Assembly: GCA_947174735.1 (NCBI GenBank)
Contig: CAMWKC010000064.1
Location: 1 to 9,971 of the forward strand
DNA: 9,971 nt
Direction: 5' to 3'
From: an uncultured Porphyromonadaceae bacterium
GTDB lineage: Bacteria > Bacteroidota > Bacteroidia > Bacteroidales > Muribaculaceae
Made by a program: the position numbers and the translations under genes. The notes under the pieces are model-generated. The model worked only from the letters and a program-made list of their open reading frames with translations, made no database searches and was not told where the DNA came from. Position 1 is the stretch's first letter; each line of letters starts with the position of its first letter. Of this stretch, positions 1-7,598 are shown piece after piece.

Positions 1-631
1 AGTCGGTGCGTACTTTGTCGGGAAGATGGCGAACGGTGAAGTCGGAGAAGGTGACGTTGAAGCCATCACCGTCGGGACAGGCAGCCATCATACCGATTTT
101 GACAGGGCAGTTGGCTTCCATCCAAGCGTTGCGCATCAGAGTGTATTCTTTATCATCGAATGAATAGAATATCTCTATAGCGTCGAGCCGACGGACCGCT
201 TTAATCCAAAGTTCTTTAACGGGTCGGTCAAGGGCTATCACACTCCAGTCGGAAGTATGGTGGGTGACAACGGTGCTTAGATTGTATTTGCCGTCAACAA
301 ATTCAATACCTGTTTTGATATAATTCTCATGGTCGATACGTATCATCATACCGGCTTGGTCAAAGCGTACCTTATAGTCACCTGCTACCTTAAGTTTAGC
401 TTCGAACTCTCCGCCGTATTCGGCATAATAGAACGGAGCGTCATCTACCGTGAAACCATAGTGTGATATACGCCAGTAATCACTTTTGGGAGTGACAGAC
501 ATTGTGAGTTTACCGTCTGAAATTGACCAGTCGGCAGGCTCATTAAACCAGTTCATCTTTTCCAGTGTCTGTGCACTAACGTTCAGTATGGCTACCATGC
601 CGAGTAGCATTGTAATAAGTTCTTTTCTCAT
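1..631 (-). CDS. Secreted DUF1349 (concanavalin-A-like) protein, 3' end cut by window
   Basis: I translated this by eye; the frame is open for 210 codons from the ATG at 629-631 to the window edge, so the stop lies outside. Residues 1-20 form a signal peptide (MRKE, hydrophobic core, then VSA before Q21), implying export. Residues 26-203 match the DUF1349 / 'regulation of enolase 1' pattern: WFNEP near 28-32, YWRISHYGF 52-60, RFDQAGMMIRID 89-100, IKTGIEFVDGKY 105-116, VVTHHTSDWSV 121-131, and a closing F-V-F-F strand around 191-199. This is a beta-jelly-roll fold seen alone or beside glycoside hydrolases, often described as carbohydrate-associated; no enzymatic activity is shown here. The domain is essentially complete, so either only a few residues are missing or this is the N-terminal part of a larger protein. 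It is transcribed divergently from the LuxR-type regulator, which could control it. Confidence 0.85.
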   Translation of the reverse strand, partial: MRKELITMLLGMVAILNVSAQTLEKMNWFNEPADWSISDGKLTMSVTPKSDYWRISHYGFTVDDAPFYYAEYGGEFEAKLKVAGDYKVRFDQAGMMIRIDHENYIKTGIEFVDGKYNLSTVVTHHTSDWSVIALDRPVKELWIKAVRRLDAIEIFYSFDDKEYTLMRNAWMEANCPVKIGMMAACPDGDGFNVTFSDFTVRHLPDKVRTD

Positions 632-712
632 ATCTGTAGTAATCTTTAACATAAATAATAACCTGAAGCTCTTTTCCTCCTCCGCTATCATCAGATAAAC
701 AGTCGGATTTAT

Positions 713-728
713 TAACTTTGCAAAGTTA
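713..728. promoter_or_regulatory. Perfect 16-bp palindrome of two back-to-back -7 boxes
   Basis: TAACTTTGCAAAGTTA is an exact palindrome. Its left half (713-720) reads as a plus-strand -7 box for the LuxR-type gene, with initiation near 727 and a leader of about 50 nt to the ATG at 778. Its right half is the minus-strand -7 box of the DUF1349 gene. I see no TTTG-like -33 box at the right distance (about 690-694) for the plus direction, so that promoter is weaker or activator-dependent. The symmetry could also serve as an operator, because polymerase cannot open both directions at once. Confidence 0.55.
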
Positions 729-751
729 GCAGCTTACTGTCTAAGCCGCAA
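721..751 (-). promoter_or_regulatory. Bacteroidota-type promoter for the DUF1349 gene
   Basis: On the minus strand TAACTTTG (728 down to 721) matches the -7 consensus TAnnTTTG. Nineteen bases upstream is TTGC (751-748), an approximate -33 TTTG box. Initiation would fall near 714, giving a leader of about 83 nt before the ATG at 631. Confidence 0.6.
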
Positions 752-777
752 TAATTACAAATAACCAATTTTCAGAT

Positions 778-1515
778 ATGAGTTATCAGAAAGAAATAGA
801 CACTCTATTACGTAAACAGCCTTTTTCTGAGGACAGAAAAGATACACATTCGGTGTACAGATATGCCGAGGGTATTGCTGCTATCGAAAATTGCGTTGTG
901 GTAGTCAGTGATCTGAAATCGGGTACAAGCAGGATATTCAATGGTGCTTTTGCCGAAGTGTTAGGTCTGACAGACTACACCTGTGAGAACTCAATCTGGG
1001 AAAAAGAGATTATAAGCAGGATTACAGACAGAGAACGTGACGAAAAATATGTAGCGGAATTGCGTTTTTACAATTTTCTACGTCAGATTCCACGTCGCAA
1101 ACGTAGTAACTACTATCTGACCACTGTTTTACAGTTCAGAGATAGAAATGGCAATCCTATAGATGTGCTGCACAGATTATATTATATCTATGATGACTCG
1201 GCAGATATTGTACGCTACGGTTTATGCCTCTATGGGCCGGCTGTATTTAATCTGCCGGCTAAAAGTATAGTTATAAATTCAGTCTCCGGCAAATGGGAAG
1301 AATTGTCAGGAGCAGCTGATAATCATATACTCAGCAAGCGTGAGAAGCAGGTACTGGCTCTAATAGAGCATGGACTGACAAGCCAGAACATAGCTACAGA
1401 ACTCTGTATCAGTAAACACACTGTAAGCCGCCACCGGCAGGAAATTCTTGCCAAATTGCAGGCACATAATTCAACTGAGGCGTGTCGCCGTGCAAAACAA
1501 CTTAATCTTATTTAG
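778..1515 (+). CDS. LuxR/NarL-type HTH transcriptional regulator with N-terminal sensor-like region
   Basis: This 245-residue cytoplasmic protein ends in a LuxR-type DNA-binding domain at about 184-245. The diagnostic LSKREKQVLALIEHGLTSQNIA starts at 185 (opening LSKREKQVL), and the helix-turn-helix ISKHTVSRHRQEILAKL spans 211-227. Residues 28-160 lack a receiver-domain pattern. The alternating hydrophobic strands there (NCVVVVSDL, SRIFNGAFAEVLGL, VLHRLYYIYDD, VRYGLCLYG) resemble a PAS-like fold, so an intracellular ligand or redox signal is plausible, but this is inference. No transmembrane segment is visible. It is divergent from the DUF1349 gene and convergent with the outer-membrane gene, with only 49 AT-rich nt between stops (1516-1564) and no obvious hairpin terminator. 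Either neighbour could be its target. The ATG at 778 has no Shine-Dalgarno, as is usual in this phylum. Confidence 0.9.
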   Translation: MSYQKEIDTLLRKQPFSEDRKDTHSVYRYAEGIAAIENCVVVVSDLKSGTSRIFNGAFAEVLGLTDYTCENSIWEKEIISRITDRERDEKYVAELRFYNFLRQIPRRKRSNYYLTTVLQFRDRNGNPIDVLHRLYYIYDDSADIVRYGLCLYGPAVFNLPAKSIVINSVSGKWEELSGAADNHILSKREKQVLALIEHGLTSQNIATELCISKHTVSRHRQEILAKLQAHNSTEACRRAKQLNLI

Positions 1516-1564
1516 TTCTTTAAACTTATACTTATCTTTTTATTAATATAACCTATCAGCAAGT

Positions 1565-4111
1565 TTATTTCAGAATACCGGAAGATGCACCGGACTGGCG
1601 TGATATATCGTTATCCTGACTGACTTTTTTGCCAAAGCCGAAAGTATATGTTGCTGAAAGCTGTATAAGGGCATGATGTGAGGCGTTACTGATACGGGTA
1701 TCGGTAGAATAATATTCGCTACGCATTGTATCATACGATGCACACCAGCTCCAGCGTTGAAGATTCTGTGCCGTCAGGCGTATATTCCATCTCTGGTTAC
1801 TCCAGCTGGCCTGTAAGATAAAGTTTCCTTTGATCTTACTCCATATACCTGACATAGAATCGTAATTTTCAGTAGCTTTAGGCGAGTCATACACAATCGC
1901 AAAATTAAATTGTCCTGCATAGTAAAGAGTCTGTACATAATAGTTTATACAGCTACGGTCGATATTATAGGGCTGACCGTTATAAACATAGAGCTGTGCC
2001 AACTGTGCGTATAGCTGCAAGCGGCCTTCAAACTGTGTTATTGAGGCGTTGACGCCATAATTGTAATGACCGAATTGACCTATCGGTTGCTGGATAGTTC
2101 TGATAATACCGTCAGAAGAAGAAGTATATACAAATGCCGCACGATTACCCACAAGCCAGGTATTAGCAAAAAGAGTCATACTGAATTTACCGGAAGGTAT
2201 AAAGGTATAATTCACTCCTATATCGTAGCTGCGATGCGACTTGAGTAACGGATTACCTGTATGCCATAAGAAAGGTGAAATCCGGATGACATTCTCACTT
2301 TTATAGTTAGCAGACGGAGGCCACACCGAGTAATGAAATACTCCGTTGAAAGAATTTTTACGATTTGGTACATAACTAAGGGAAACATCAAGATAAGGAT
2401 AATCTGAATCAGCTTTGTTTTCGTTAAGTTTTGTCATAAGCCAATTCCAACCGATACCGAAATATCCTGAAAAGCTTGAATTGGTAAAACTATACGAAGC
2501 ACCGAGTTGACCGAACTTTGTTACAGAAACATCTATAGCATTGACCGAACCGCTATAGTCTGTATGATTATGCTCGTACAAACCTCTAACAAAAGCTCTG
2601 AACGAATGTCGGTCAGTAAATCTGTGATTATAATCTAACTGCAGAGTACCTCTATGTGTATCGTCATCAGCTCCGTTTACAATAGGATTAAAATCTGATT
2701 CTGTATATTCTGACTTTTGGTCAGTATGTGAAAAAAGATAACCGGCTGAAGTAGTCAGCGAATTACGGGGAGATAACGTAAAATAATAGTAACCGTTATA
2801 ATTCAAATATTTCGCATTAGTACAAGATGACGAAGCATAACTGCTCTTCTCAAATAGGTCCTGTGAGTAACTTACAATTCCCCGGCTGTCATTATGCGGT
2901 GTATTGTCCAGACCGAATGAAATCTGACTGTTGGCGGTTATTCTATCACTACCGTATAAGGCTCGTAGACTGGTCTCAAAATTCCGTTTGCGAAATTCCG
3001 AAGCAACAGCAGATGAATTTCTCTGAAAACTCAGAAGATTACCGTTAGGCTGAGGAAGACGGAAGGTTTCGGTACGGTCAGTACCAAAATGATTATTGTT
3101 CATATAATACCCGTATCCCATCACATCATAAGTCATACGCTTATTAACGAGACGTGTATTGGCTTGCAGCAGTCCTGAGTTTGCAATAAAATTCTCTGTA
3201 GCAAGTGCTTTTACATAACCTCCGTATTCGTATTTCACCATACGGAAATTAATGACATATTTATTACCTTGAAATCTGGGGTCCGAAGGATATGTAAGAT
3301 ACTCCACACTTCTGACATCGGACATCTTCATCATTCTGAGCTCGTCTGCTGTGGCAGGCACATAATCTATATACATAGCCACAGGCTGTCCTCCGGCTGT
3401 CGATATATCTGCTGAACCGAGACGTACATTCAACTGAGGGATAGCCATACGCCCGAGTAAATCAGTAGCCGTTTGTGAAGCATTCTTCTGCCGCTGGTTA
3501 GGTCGATAAACACTTTTATCAGAATATAAAGCAGCTGCATCAGCTTCGACATTGACATTCTTGAGTTTCACAGGCAGTTCAGCCATGACAATTGTACCTA
3601 CCGAAAAATTATCACATTTTCTGAAAGTAGGTCTGTAGCCTAAACAGGTAAGTTTGGCTATCACTCCCTGTCGGTCGCAGGGAATAGAGAAATATCCCGC
3701 ATCATCTGTTATACCGTAAGTAATCACAGTCGAATCTTTAGGAGCAAGCAACATGACTGTAGCAGCCGATACAGGCTCATGGTCAGTACCTATAGCCTGA
3801 CCTGTATAACAGAATTTACCATGCTGAAGAGCCTCAATATAAAATATGCCCTCTTTCTTTACAACAGACACAGGATTTAGTCCTACAGTCTGCCGCAAAG
3901 CTTCATAATCGTCATCTGTATAAATACGTTCCGAAGTTCTGTAATGGTCAAGTTCCTTATATATGAAAGCTAAGTTTAGATTGGGATGATCTTTGCCTAT
4001 ACGCACCAGAGCCTCGGAGACAGGTATGTTACTGAAGTTATAAGAATATTTCCGACCTTCAGCTGTAACAAAAGCTACAGCCATAAGGATAATGGTAAAA
4101 ATAAGTTTCAT
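1565..4111 (-). CDS. TonB-receptor-like outer-membrane beta-barrel protein with STN and CarbD-like N-terminus
   Basis: An 848-residue outer-membrane protein. Residues 1-18 look like a signal peptide (MKLIFTIILMAVAFVTAEG). Residues 22-93 resemble a secretin/TonB short N-terminal (STN) domain, with FSNIPVSEALVRIGK and closing strands VSVVKKEGIFYIEA. Residues 100-180 resemble a carboxypeptidase-regulatory-like beta-sandwich (GITDDAGYFSIPC, LTCLGYRP). Residues 205-290 resemble a plug (ATDLLGRMAIPQLNV, MYIDYVPATADELRMM). From about 295 onward are many alternating aromatic strands, ending near 832 with LIQLSATYTFGFGKK. This order matches the 'outer membrane beta-barrel family' (OMP_b-brl_3) relatives of SusC rather than classical SusC: no SusD lipoprotein gene follows. 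An STN domain often signals to a FecR-type anti-sigma factor, but no FecI/FecR pair is present. The substrate is unknown. It lies on the same strand as, and 157 nt after, the radical SAM cluster, with its own structured leader. Confidence 0.85.
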   Translation of the reverse strand: MKLIFTIILMAVAFVTAEGRKYSYNFSNIPVSEALVRIGKDHPNLNLAFIYKELDHYRTSERIYTDDDYEALRQTVGLNPVSVVKKEGIFYIEALQHGKFCYTGQAIGTDHEPVSAATVMLLAPKDSTVITYGITDDAGYFSIPCDRQGVIAKLTCLGYRPTFRKCDNFSVGTIVMAELPVKLKNVNVEADAAALYSDKSVYRPNQRQKNASQTATDLLGRMAIPQLNVRLGSADISTAGGQPVAMYIDYVPATADELRMMKMSDVRSVEYLTYPSDPRFQGNKYVINFRMVKYEYGGYVKALATENFIANSGLLQANTRLVNKRMTYDVMGYGYYMNNNHFGTDRTETFRLPQPNGNLLSFQRNSSAVASEFRKRNFETSLRALYGSDRITANSQISFGLDNTPHNDSRGIVSYSQDLFEKSSYASSSCTNAKYLNYNGYYYFTLSPRNSLTTSAGYLFSHTDQKSEYTESDFNPIVNGADDDTHRGTLQLDYNHRFTDRHSFRAFVRGLYEHNHTDYSGSVNAIDVSVTKFGQLGASYSFTNSSFSGYFGIGWNWLMTKLNENKADSDYPYLDVSLSYVPNRKNSFNGVFHYSVWPPSANYKSENVIRISPFLWHTGNPLLKSHRSYDIGVNYTFIPSGKFSMTLFANTWLVGNRAAFVYTSSSDGIIRTIQQPIGQFGHYNYGVNASITQFEGRLQLYAQLAQLYVYNGQPYNIDRSCINYYVQTLYYAGQFNFAIVYDSPKATENYDSMSGIWSKIKGNFILQASWSNQRWNIRLTAQNLQRWSWCASYDTMRSEYYSTDTRISNASHHALIQLSATYTFGFGKKVSQDNDISRQSGASSGILK

Positions 4112-4119
4112 GGTCTATA

Positions 4120-4171
4120 GTGTGTCTTATAAGCGTACGTTCATTGTTTGTCGTACACCCATAAGACACAC
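4120..4171 (-). promoter_or_regulatory. Two-tier 52-nt hairpin in the leader of the outer-membrane gene
   Basis: The outer arms are GTGTGTCTTAT (4120-4130) and ATAAGACACAC (4161-4171), an exact 11-bp inverted repeat. Inside is a symmetric 4-by-4 internal loop (4131-4134 against 4157-4160), then a second exact 5-bp stem, GTACG (4135-4139) with CGTAC (4152-4156), and a 12-nt loop. On the minus strand the structure ends 8 nt before the ATG at 4111. No T-tract follows, so it is not an ordinary terminator. A one-mismatch -7 box (AAATTTTG, 4208 to 4201), lacking a recognisable -33 box, would place it in the 5' leader. It may act as an RNA structure controlling translation or decay, or as a protein-binding site on DNA. 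Confidence 0.55.
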
Positions 4172-4268
4172 AACTTCTCAGAAACTCAACCCTATGGACA
4201 CAAAATTTATAGCTTTTTTCTAAGTTTTTCTGTTACATTAGATATTTATAATATTGATTTATATTAAT

Positions 4269-5513
4269 TTAATATTTACGTTTTACATTAGTACGCATAG
4301 CAAGAGTAATAGCTTCACCTGTAAGCATAACTTCAGCAAGTCTGTAATGACATTCTCCCTTCTTATTAACTGTACCACCGGCTTTATCCGCAGTATTGAG
4401 TAACTGACGACGGAATTTCCAATCACCAAGATATGTCGCGGCACCAAGGATAAATGATGTACCTGTCGGACTCATACCATTAATAATTATTCCGACATCT
4501 ACATTAAATGCAATCCGTGGTGACTTGTTAAGATATTCAAGTATAGCACCATATTTACCTGTGGAATCTACACGACCGAACACTTCTTTTGTACGTATAT
4601 ATTGTTCGGTACCGAAATCCTCTGCGAATGAAACAAGACATGAACAGTTGAGTGCGGCATAAGAACCGCAAGGAGCCTTACGCTGTCCTGATTTATAATA
4701 ACGTGAAATCAGCAGTCCTGTACGACTGTCAATCCAGTTAACCCGTGTAAGTTCAGACCACTTTCTGACAACTTCAATGTACTCTCCATTGTACAAATCT
4801 GAATATATCTTCAAGGCAAGCGGCGTAAACATCATATCCGGAAGAAAAACTATACCGTTGGGGAATGAAGGAAGATTCATATCCTCTCTTTTCAACATAC
4901 GACGATATAATGTCTTACAAAGGCTATGATAAAGTGTATCGTAACGTTCGTCACCTCCGGTAAGCTTATAATGTCCTATCATCCACGCGAGGATACTCAA
5001 ATAAGTCATGTGACTTTTATTGCCACCCAATGAATCAATAGGGTCCTCCTTCCATTTCATCGTATCATACAGTTTAATAGTCGGAGTCATAGCCATATCA
5101 ATGAGTTCAGACATTCTGGAAAGATTGAGCTTCCTATATTCAGGATAAATATAAGAAATATTGGAGAGAGCCGCAACCGTCATTGAGACTGCGTAATAAG
5201 CCCATTGTCCCTGATATTCCCTACCGATTGCCTGGGGCATCTTATCAATCAACGACTGCGGATCTCCGATGACCTGCTTACAAAGCCATTCTACTCGATT
5301 AAGAAGTTCCATTTTTTCCTCCGGATTGTCAAATGGAGGATTATCTTCAGAATTCCAGGCTAAATCCGGCTTAGAGTGCATATTTCTTATGGCAGCATTT
5401 GCACTTAATATTACCGGAATATAGTTTCCTAAACTAATTGCTGTAGTTATCAGATTACCTGTATTTTTAAGTGACAAACTACGGGTTAGTTTTATAAGAT
5501 TTTTCGGTATCAT
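4269..5513 (-). CDS. Uncharacterised protein, possible (alpha/alpha)6-barrel enzyme (LinD-like?)
   Basis: A 414-residue protein, largely alpha-helical by its pattern. I do not recognise it with certainty. Features seen: a moderately hydrophobic stretch at 19-45 that is not a clear signal peptide; LGGNKSHMTYLSILAWMIG 162-180 followed by YKLTGGDERYDTLYHSLCK; SFPNGIVFLPDMMFTPLALK 216-235; KWSEL then WIDSRTGLLISRYY 260-273; a cysteine cluster APCGSYAALNCSC (C282, C290, C292); and SPTGTSFILGAATYLGDW 348-365. Repeated helix pairs with 'D-x-GL' and 'PD-x-x-x-x-x-ALK' signatures recall (alpha/alpha)6 barrels, and the layout vaguely resembles the linalool dehydratase/isomerase domain family. That link is recalled, not tested. 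It begins 43 nt after the radical SAM stop, so it is probably co-transcribed with it. A T-centred 7-bp AT-only inverted repeat (4261-4275) overlaps its stop. It could equally be a glycan-related barrel. Confidence 0.8.
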   Translation of the reverse strand: MIPKNLIKLTRSLSLKNTGNLITTAISLGNYIPVILSANAAIRNMHSKPDLAWNSEDNPPFDNPEEKMELLNRVEWLCKQVIGDPQSLIDKMPQAIGREYQGQWAYYAVSMTVAALSNISYIYPEYRKLNLSRMSELIDMAMTPTIKLYDTMKWKEDPIDSLGGNKSHMTYLSILAWMIGHYKLTGGDERYDTLYHSLCKTLYRRMLKREDMNLPSFPNGIVFLPDMMFTPLALKIYSDLYNGEYIEVVRKWSELTRVNWIDSRTGLLISRYYKSGQRKAPCGSYAALNCSCLVSFAEDFGTEQYIRTKEVFGRVDSTGKYGAILEYLNKSPRIAFNVDVGIIINGMSPTGTSFILGAATYLGDWKFRRQLLNTADKAGGTVNKKGECHYRLAEVMLTGEAITLAMRTNVKRKY

Positions 5514-5556
5514 ATCTTACCATTAATGATAACAAATTTCACTCTCATAGTTCAAT

Positions 5557-6972
5557 TCACCCAACTGTAGTACACTTATCTGTAGACAGAGGAGCCGAAA
5601 ATACAGTAACAGAGTTAAGACAGGATTTTCTTCGGGTAAAATGACATGCAAGATTTTCACATATTCTACCGACACGGCTGTAACCTATAGCAGAGCATAC
5701 CTTTTCGGTAATGTGCCCGTATTTACGATAGAAGATATTAAAAAGCAGATACCCCACCTTTTGATGAGCAGGCATACGTCGCAGAATGTTCTTCCAACTG
5801 TAGATATCTTTATATAATTTTAGATAACCGGCCTTCAGTTCTTCCGCAGTCATTGACAGAGGTGTATACACTACTTCAGAAGTAGTATAATCTCTTTGAT
5901 TGAAATTTACAATCCGACCGGCTTCAATCATATCTTTGTGTTGTTGTGTACCTGGATATGGAGTAAGGATATGTGAAGTCACGGTTTCAATCCTGTTTTT
6001 TACAATCCAGTCAAGAGTATGTCTGAAGGTATCGGGAGTATCACCATCAAGACCGAATACGAAACTGGCATTAATCATAATACCGCGCTTATGTATCCCC
6101 GCAACGAGTCGTTCGTAGCGCTTCACAGAATTCTGATTCTTACTGACACCCTTCAGAGCTGCTTCACTCAGAGTCTCAAACCCGATAAAAAGACCTTTAC
6201 AGCCAGCCTCTTTCATCTCATCTAAAAGTCCCGGAATATCAGCTACATTTGCCGACACAGCCGCTTGCCATTTCAATTTCATGGGCCGGATAGCTTTTAG
6301 GAAATCACGTGTCCACACCGGATTTCCGATGAAGTTATCGTCAATAAACATAACATGACGCTTACCGAGAAACTGTATCTCTCTTATCACCTCTTCTATC
6401 GGACGGTTAACGTATGAATTACGAATATTGGCACAGCTGTTGTAACAAAATTCACACTTAAAGGGACATCCGCGACTGGCGGAAATCACGTTTACAAACA
6501 GATATTTTCCTGTGTCAATCATATCGTAGGAAGGTCCCATCATCTCGTGGGGAAGAAGACGGGTACACGAATAACGGGATTTAAGTTCTCCGTTCTTCAA
6601 ATCTGCCATAATAGCGGGCCATGTCTTTTCAGCAAAGCCGATACACAGTACATCAAACTTACCTTTAGCACTTTCCGGATCGGAAGTAATCTGAATACCA
6701 CCGGCCACAACAGGTATACCTCTGTTACGCAGAATCCCGGCTATCTCGGCAGCTCGCGGCAAGGTGTCAACCGTCACAGTTATGCCAACAATATCCGCCT
6801 CCAGACTGTTAAAATCGCAAGTCTCGACATTTTCATTGAGAAGTTTAATCTCATTTCCTTCCCTTATGACATTTGCCACAGTCAGAAGACCCAGTGAAGG
6901 AGCCATACGGGTTTTAAGAGTTGTATCCATAGGACGCATTCTCATCTTAGGCTGTATCAGGACTACTTTCAT
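5557..6972 (-). CDS. Cobalamin-binding-domain radical SAM enzyme (HpnP/DUF4070-like class)
   Basis: A 471-residue protein. Residues 1-130 form a Rossmann-like B12-binding domain (MKVVLIQPK, SLGLLTVANVI, ADIVGITV, GIPVVAGGIQITSDPE), without the base-off DxHxxG motif, as in many members of this class. Residues 160-365 hold the radical SAM barrel: the [4Fe-4S] cluster motif CPFKCEFC uses C169, C173 and C176, followed by MFIDDNFIGNP 208-218, FIGFETLSE 262-270 and FVFGLDGDTPDTF 304-316. Residues 366-400 resemble the DUF4070 C-terminal part (LSMTAEELKAGYLKLYKDIYSW). Related enzymes perform methylations or other radical reactions on unactivated carbons, including hopanoid C-2 methylation by HpnP; the substrate here is unknown. 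The frame stays open upstream to 7137, but that would overlap the M23 gene, and ATG 6972 begins the canonical N-terminus, so I chose 6972. Its gap to the M23 stop is 22 nt. A further cysteine, C180, follows the cluster closely. Confidence 0.9.
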   Translation of the reverse strand: MKVVLIQPKMRMRPMDTTLKTRMAPSLGLLTVANVIREGNEIKLLNENVETCDFNSLEADIVGITVTVDTLPRAAEIAGILRNRGIPVVAGGIQITSDPESAKGKFDVLCIGFAEKTWPAIMADLKNGELKSRYSCTRLLPHEMMGPSYDMIDTGKYLFVNVISASRGCPFKCEFCYNSCANIRNSYVNRPIEEVIREIQFLGKRHVMFIDDNFIGNPVWTRDFLKAIRPMKLKWQAAVSANVADIPGLLDEMKEAGCKGLFIGFETLSEAALKGVSKNQNSVKRYERLVAGIHKRGIMINASFVFGLDGDTPDTFRHTLDWIVKNRIETVTSHILTPYPGTQQHKDMIEAGRIVNFNQRDYTTSEVVYTPLSMTAEELKAGYLKLYKDIYSWKNILRRMPAHQKVGYLLFNIFYRKYGHITEKVCSAIGYSRVGRICENLACHFTRRKSCLNSVTVFSAPLSTDKCTTVG

Positions 6973-6994
6973 TACTATTAATTTTGGTTGACAG

Positions 6995-7540
6995 TTAATT
7001 AGAGGCTTTATTAAGTTGAGGAATCGGATTAGTGTAAAAACACTTAAAGAATCCGTGCGGACTACTGTCGATAGCCCACGGACGAGGATAAATTGTCGCG
7101 CTGCCGAAATGCAGATGCGACGGAGTATTGGCAGCATTTCCTGTATTGCCGACTGTTCCTATTCTCCCACCCAATGCAAACAGATGAGTCGTCACCTCAT
7201 CTAAATGAGCATAATAATGCAAACGCCAGCCCGGAGCCAGAGTCACTACGCAATTACCGCCTTTTCCCGGCATATTATCGGCAAAAAGTACCAGTTCGAC
7301 AGGATATGCACTCTGCACCGGAGTCCCCTTCTTAGCGAAGATGTCCACTCCCTTATGAGTAACTGAAGTTCCCCACGGATAATACCAGAATGACTGAGGG
7401 TGATAGTCAGATACTGTAGCTCCCACTACCGGATTACGGAAAGGCAAAAGCGCCATCAGAAATCCGAACACAATCACTCCGGCCGCCACATACATCGCCG
7501 AACGAAATTTCTTCTTCTTTATTAGTTTCTTCATAAACAT
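6995..7540 (-). CDS. Membrane-anchored M23-family zinc metallopeptidase
   Basis: Taken from ATG 7540 it has 181 residues; ATG 7534 (179 residues, MKKLIKKKKF) is equally possible. A basic start (KKLIKKKKFRS) leads into one hydrophobic segment at about 17-35, so the domain should sit outside the inner membrane, anchored or secreted. The M23 (LytM/lysostaphin-like) zinc site is complete: H62 and D66 in HKGVD, H112 in YYAHLD, and H142 with H144 in SHLHFG. Such enzymes cut peptidoglycan cross-bridges or peptide stems; family members on other substrates exist. At about 180 residues it is a minimal single-domain member. The longest open frame starts at a TTG (7570) inside the -7 box, upstream of the expected transcription start, so that start is rejected. 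It is the first gene of the minus-strand cluster with the radical SAM gene. Confidence 0.88.
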   Translation of the reverse strand: MFMKKLIKKKKFRSAMYVAAGVIVFGFLMALLPFRNPVVGATVSDYHPQSFWYYPWGTSVTHKGVDIFAKKGTPVQSAYPVELVLFADNMPGKGGNCVVTLAPGWRLHYYAHLDEVTTHLFALGGRIGTVGNTGNAANTPSHLHFGSATIYPRPWAIDSSPHGFFKCFYTNPIPQLNKASN

Positions 7541-7567
7541 AGTACTTAGAATATACCTCAGACGGTG

Positions 7568-7598
7568 CAAAGGTAAACCAAGTACGAAGCATCACCAA
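7568..7598 (-). promoter_or_regulatory. Promoter of the M23-radical SAM-barrel cluster
   Basis: The minus strand carries TACCTTTG (7575 to 7568), an exact TAnnTTTG -7 box. TTG lies 20 nt upstream (7598-7596) as a -33 box. Initiation near 7561 leaves a leader of only about 21-27 nt before ATG 7540 or 7534, and this fixes the gene start. Confidence 0.65.

Noticed and set aside
486..698. Plus-strand open frame of 70 codons
   Set aside because: It lies antisense to the N-terminus of the DUF1349 gene and its leader, has no promoter and shows no recognisable motif.
1516..1564. Bidirectional terminator between the convergent LuxR-type and outer-membrane genes
   Set aside because: The spacer is AT-rich, but I could find no stem of useful length or GC content.
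4120..4171. Invertible promoter flanked by inverted repeats, as in Bacteroides phase variation
   Set aside because: Only 30 nt lie between the repeats, too short to hold a promoter, and no recombinase gene is present; a hairpin or operator fits better.
4120..4171. Rho-independent terminator of the upstream cluster
   Set aside because: The stem is followed by TATAGACC and the start codon, with no T-tract in that direction, and it lies about 98 nt past the preceding stop.
6547..6991. Two overlapping plus-strand frames of 75-116 codons antisense to the radical SAM gene
   Set aside because: The minus strand carries the conserved B12-binding domain here, and the plus frames show low-complexity, serine- and threonine-rich composition typical of antisense translation.
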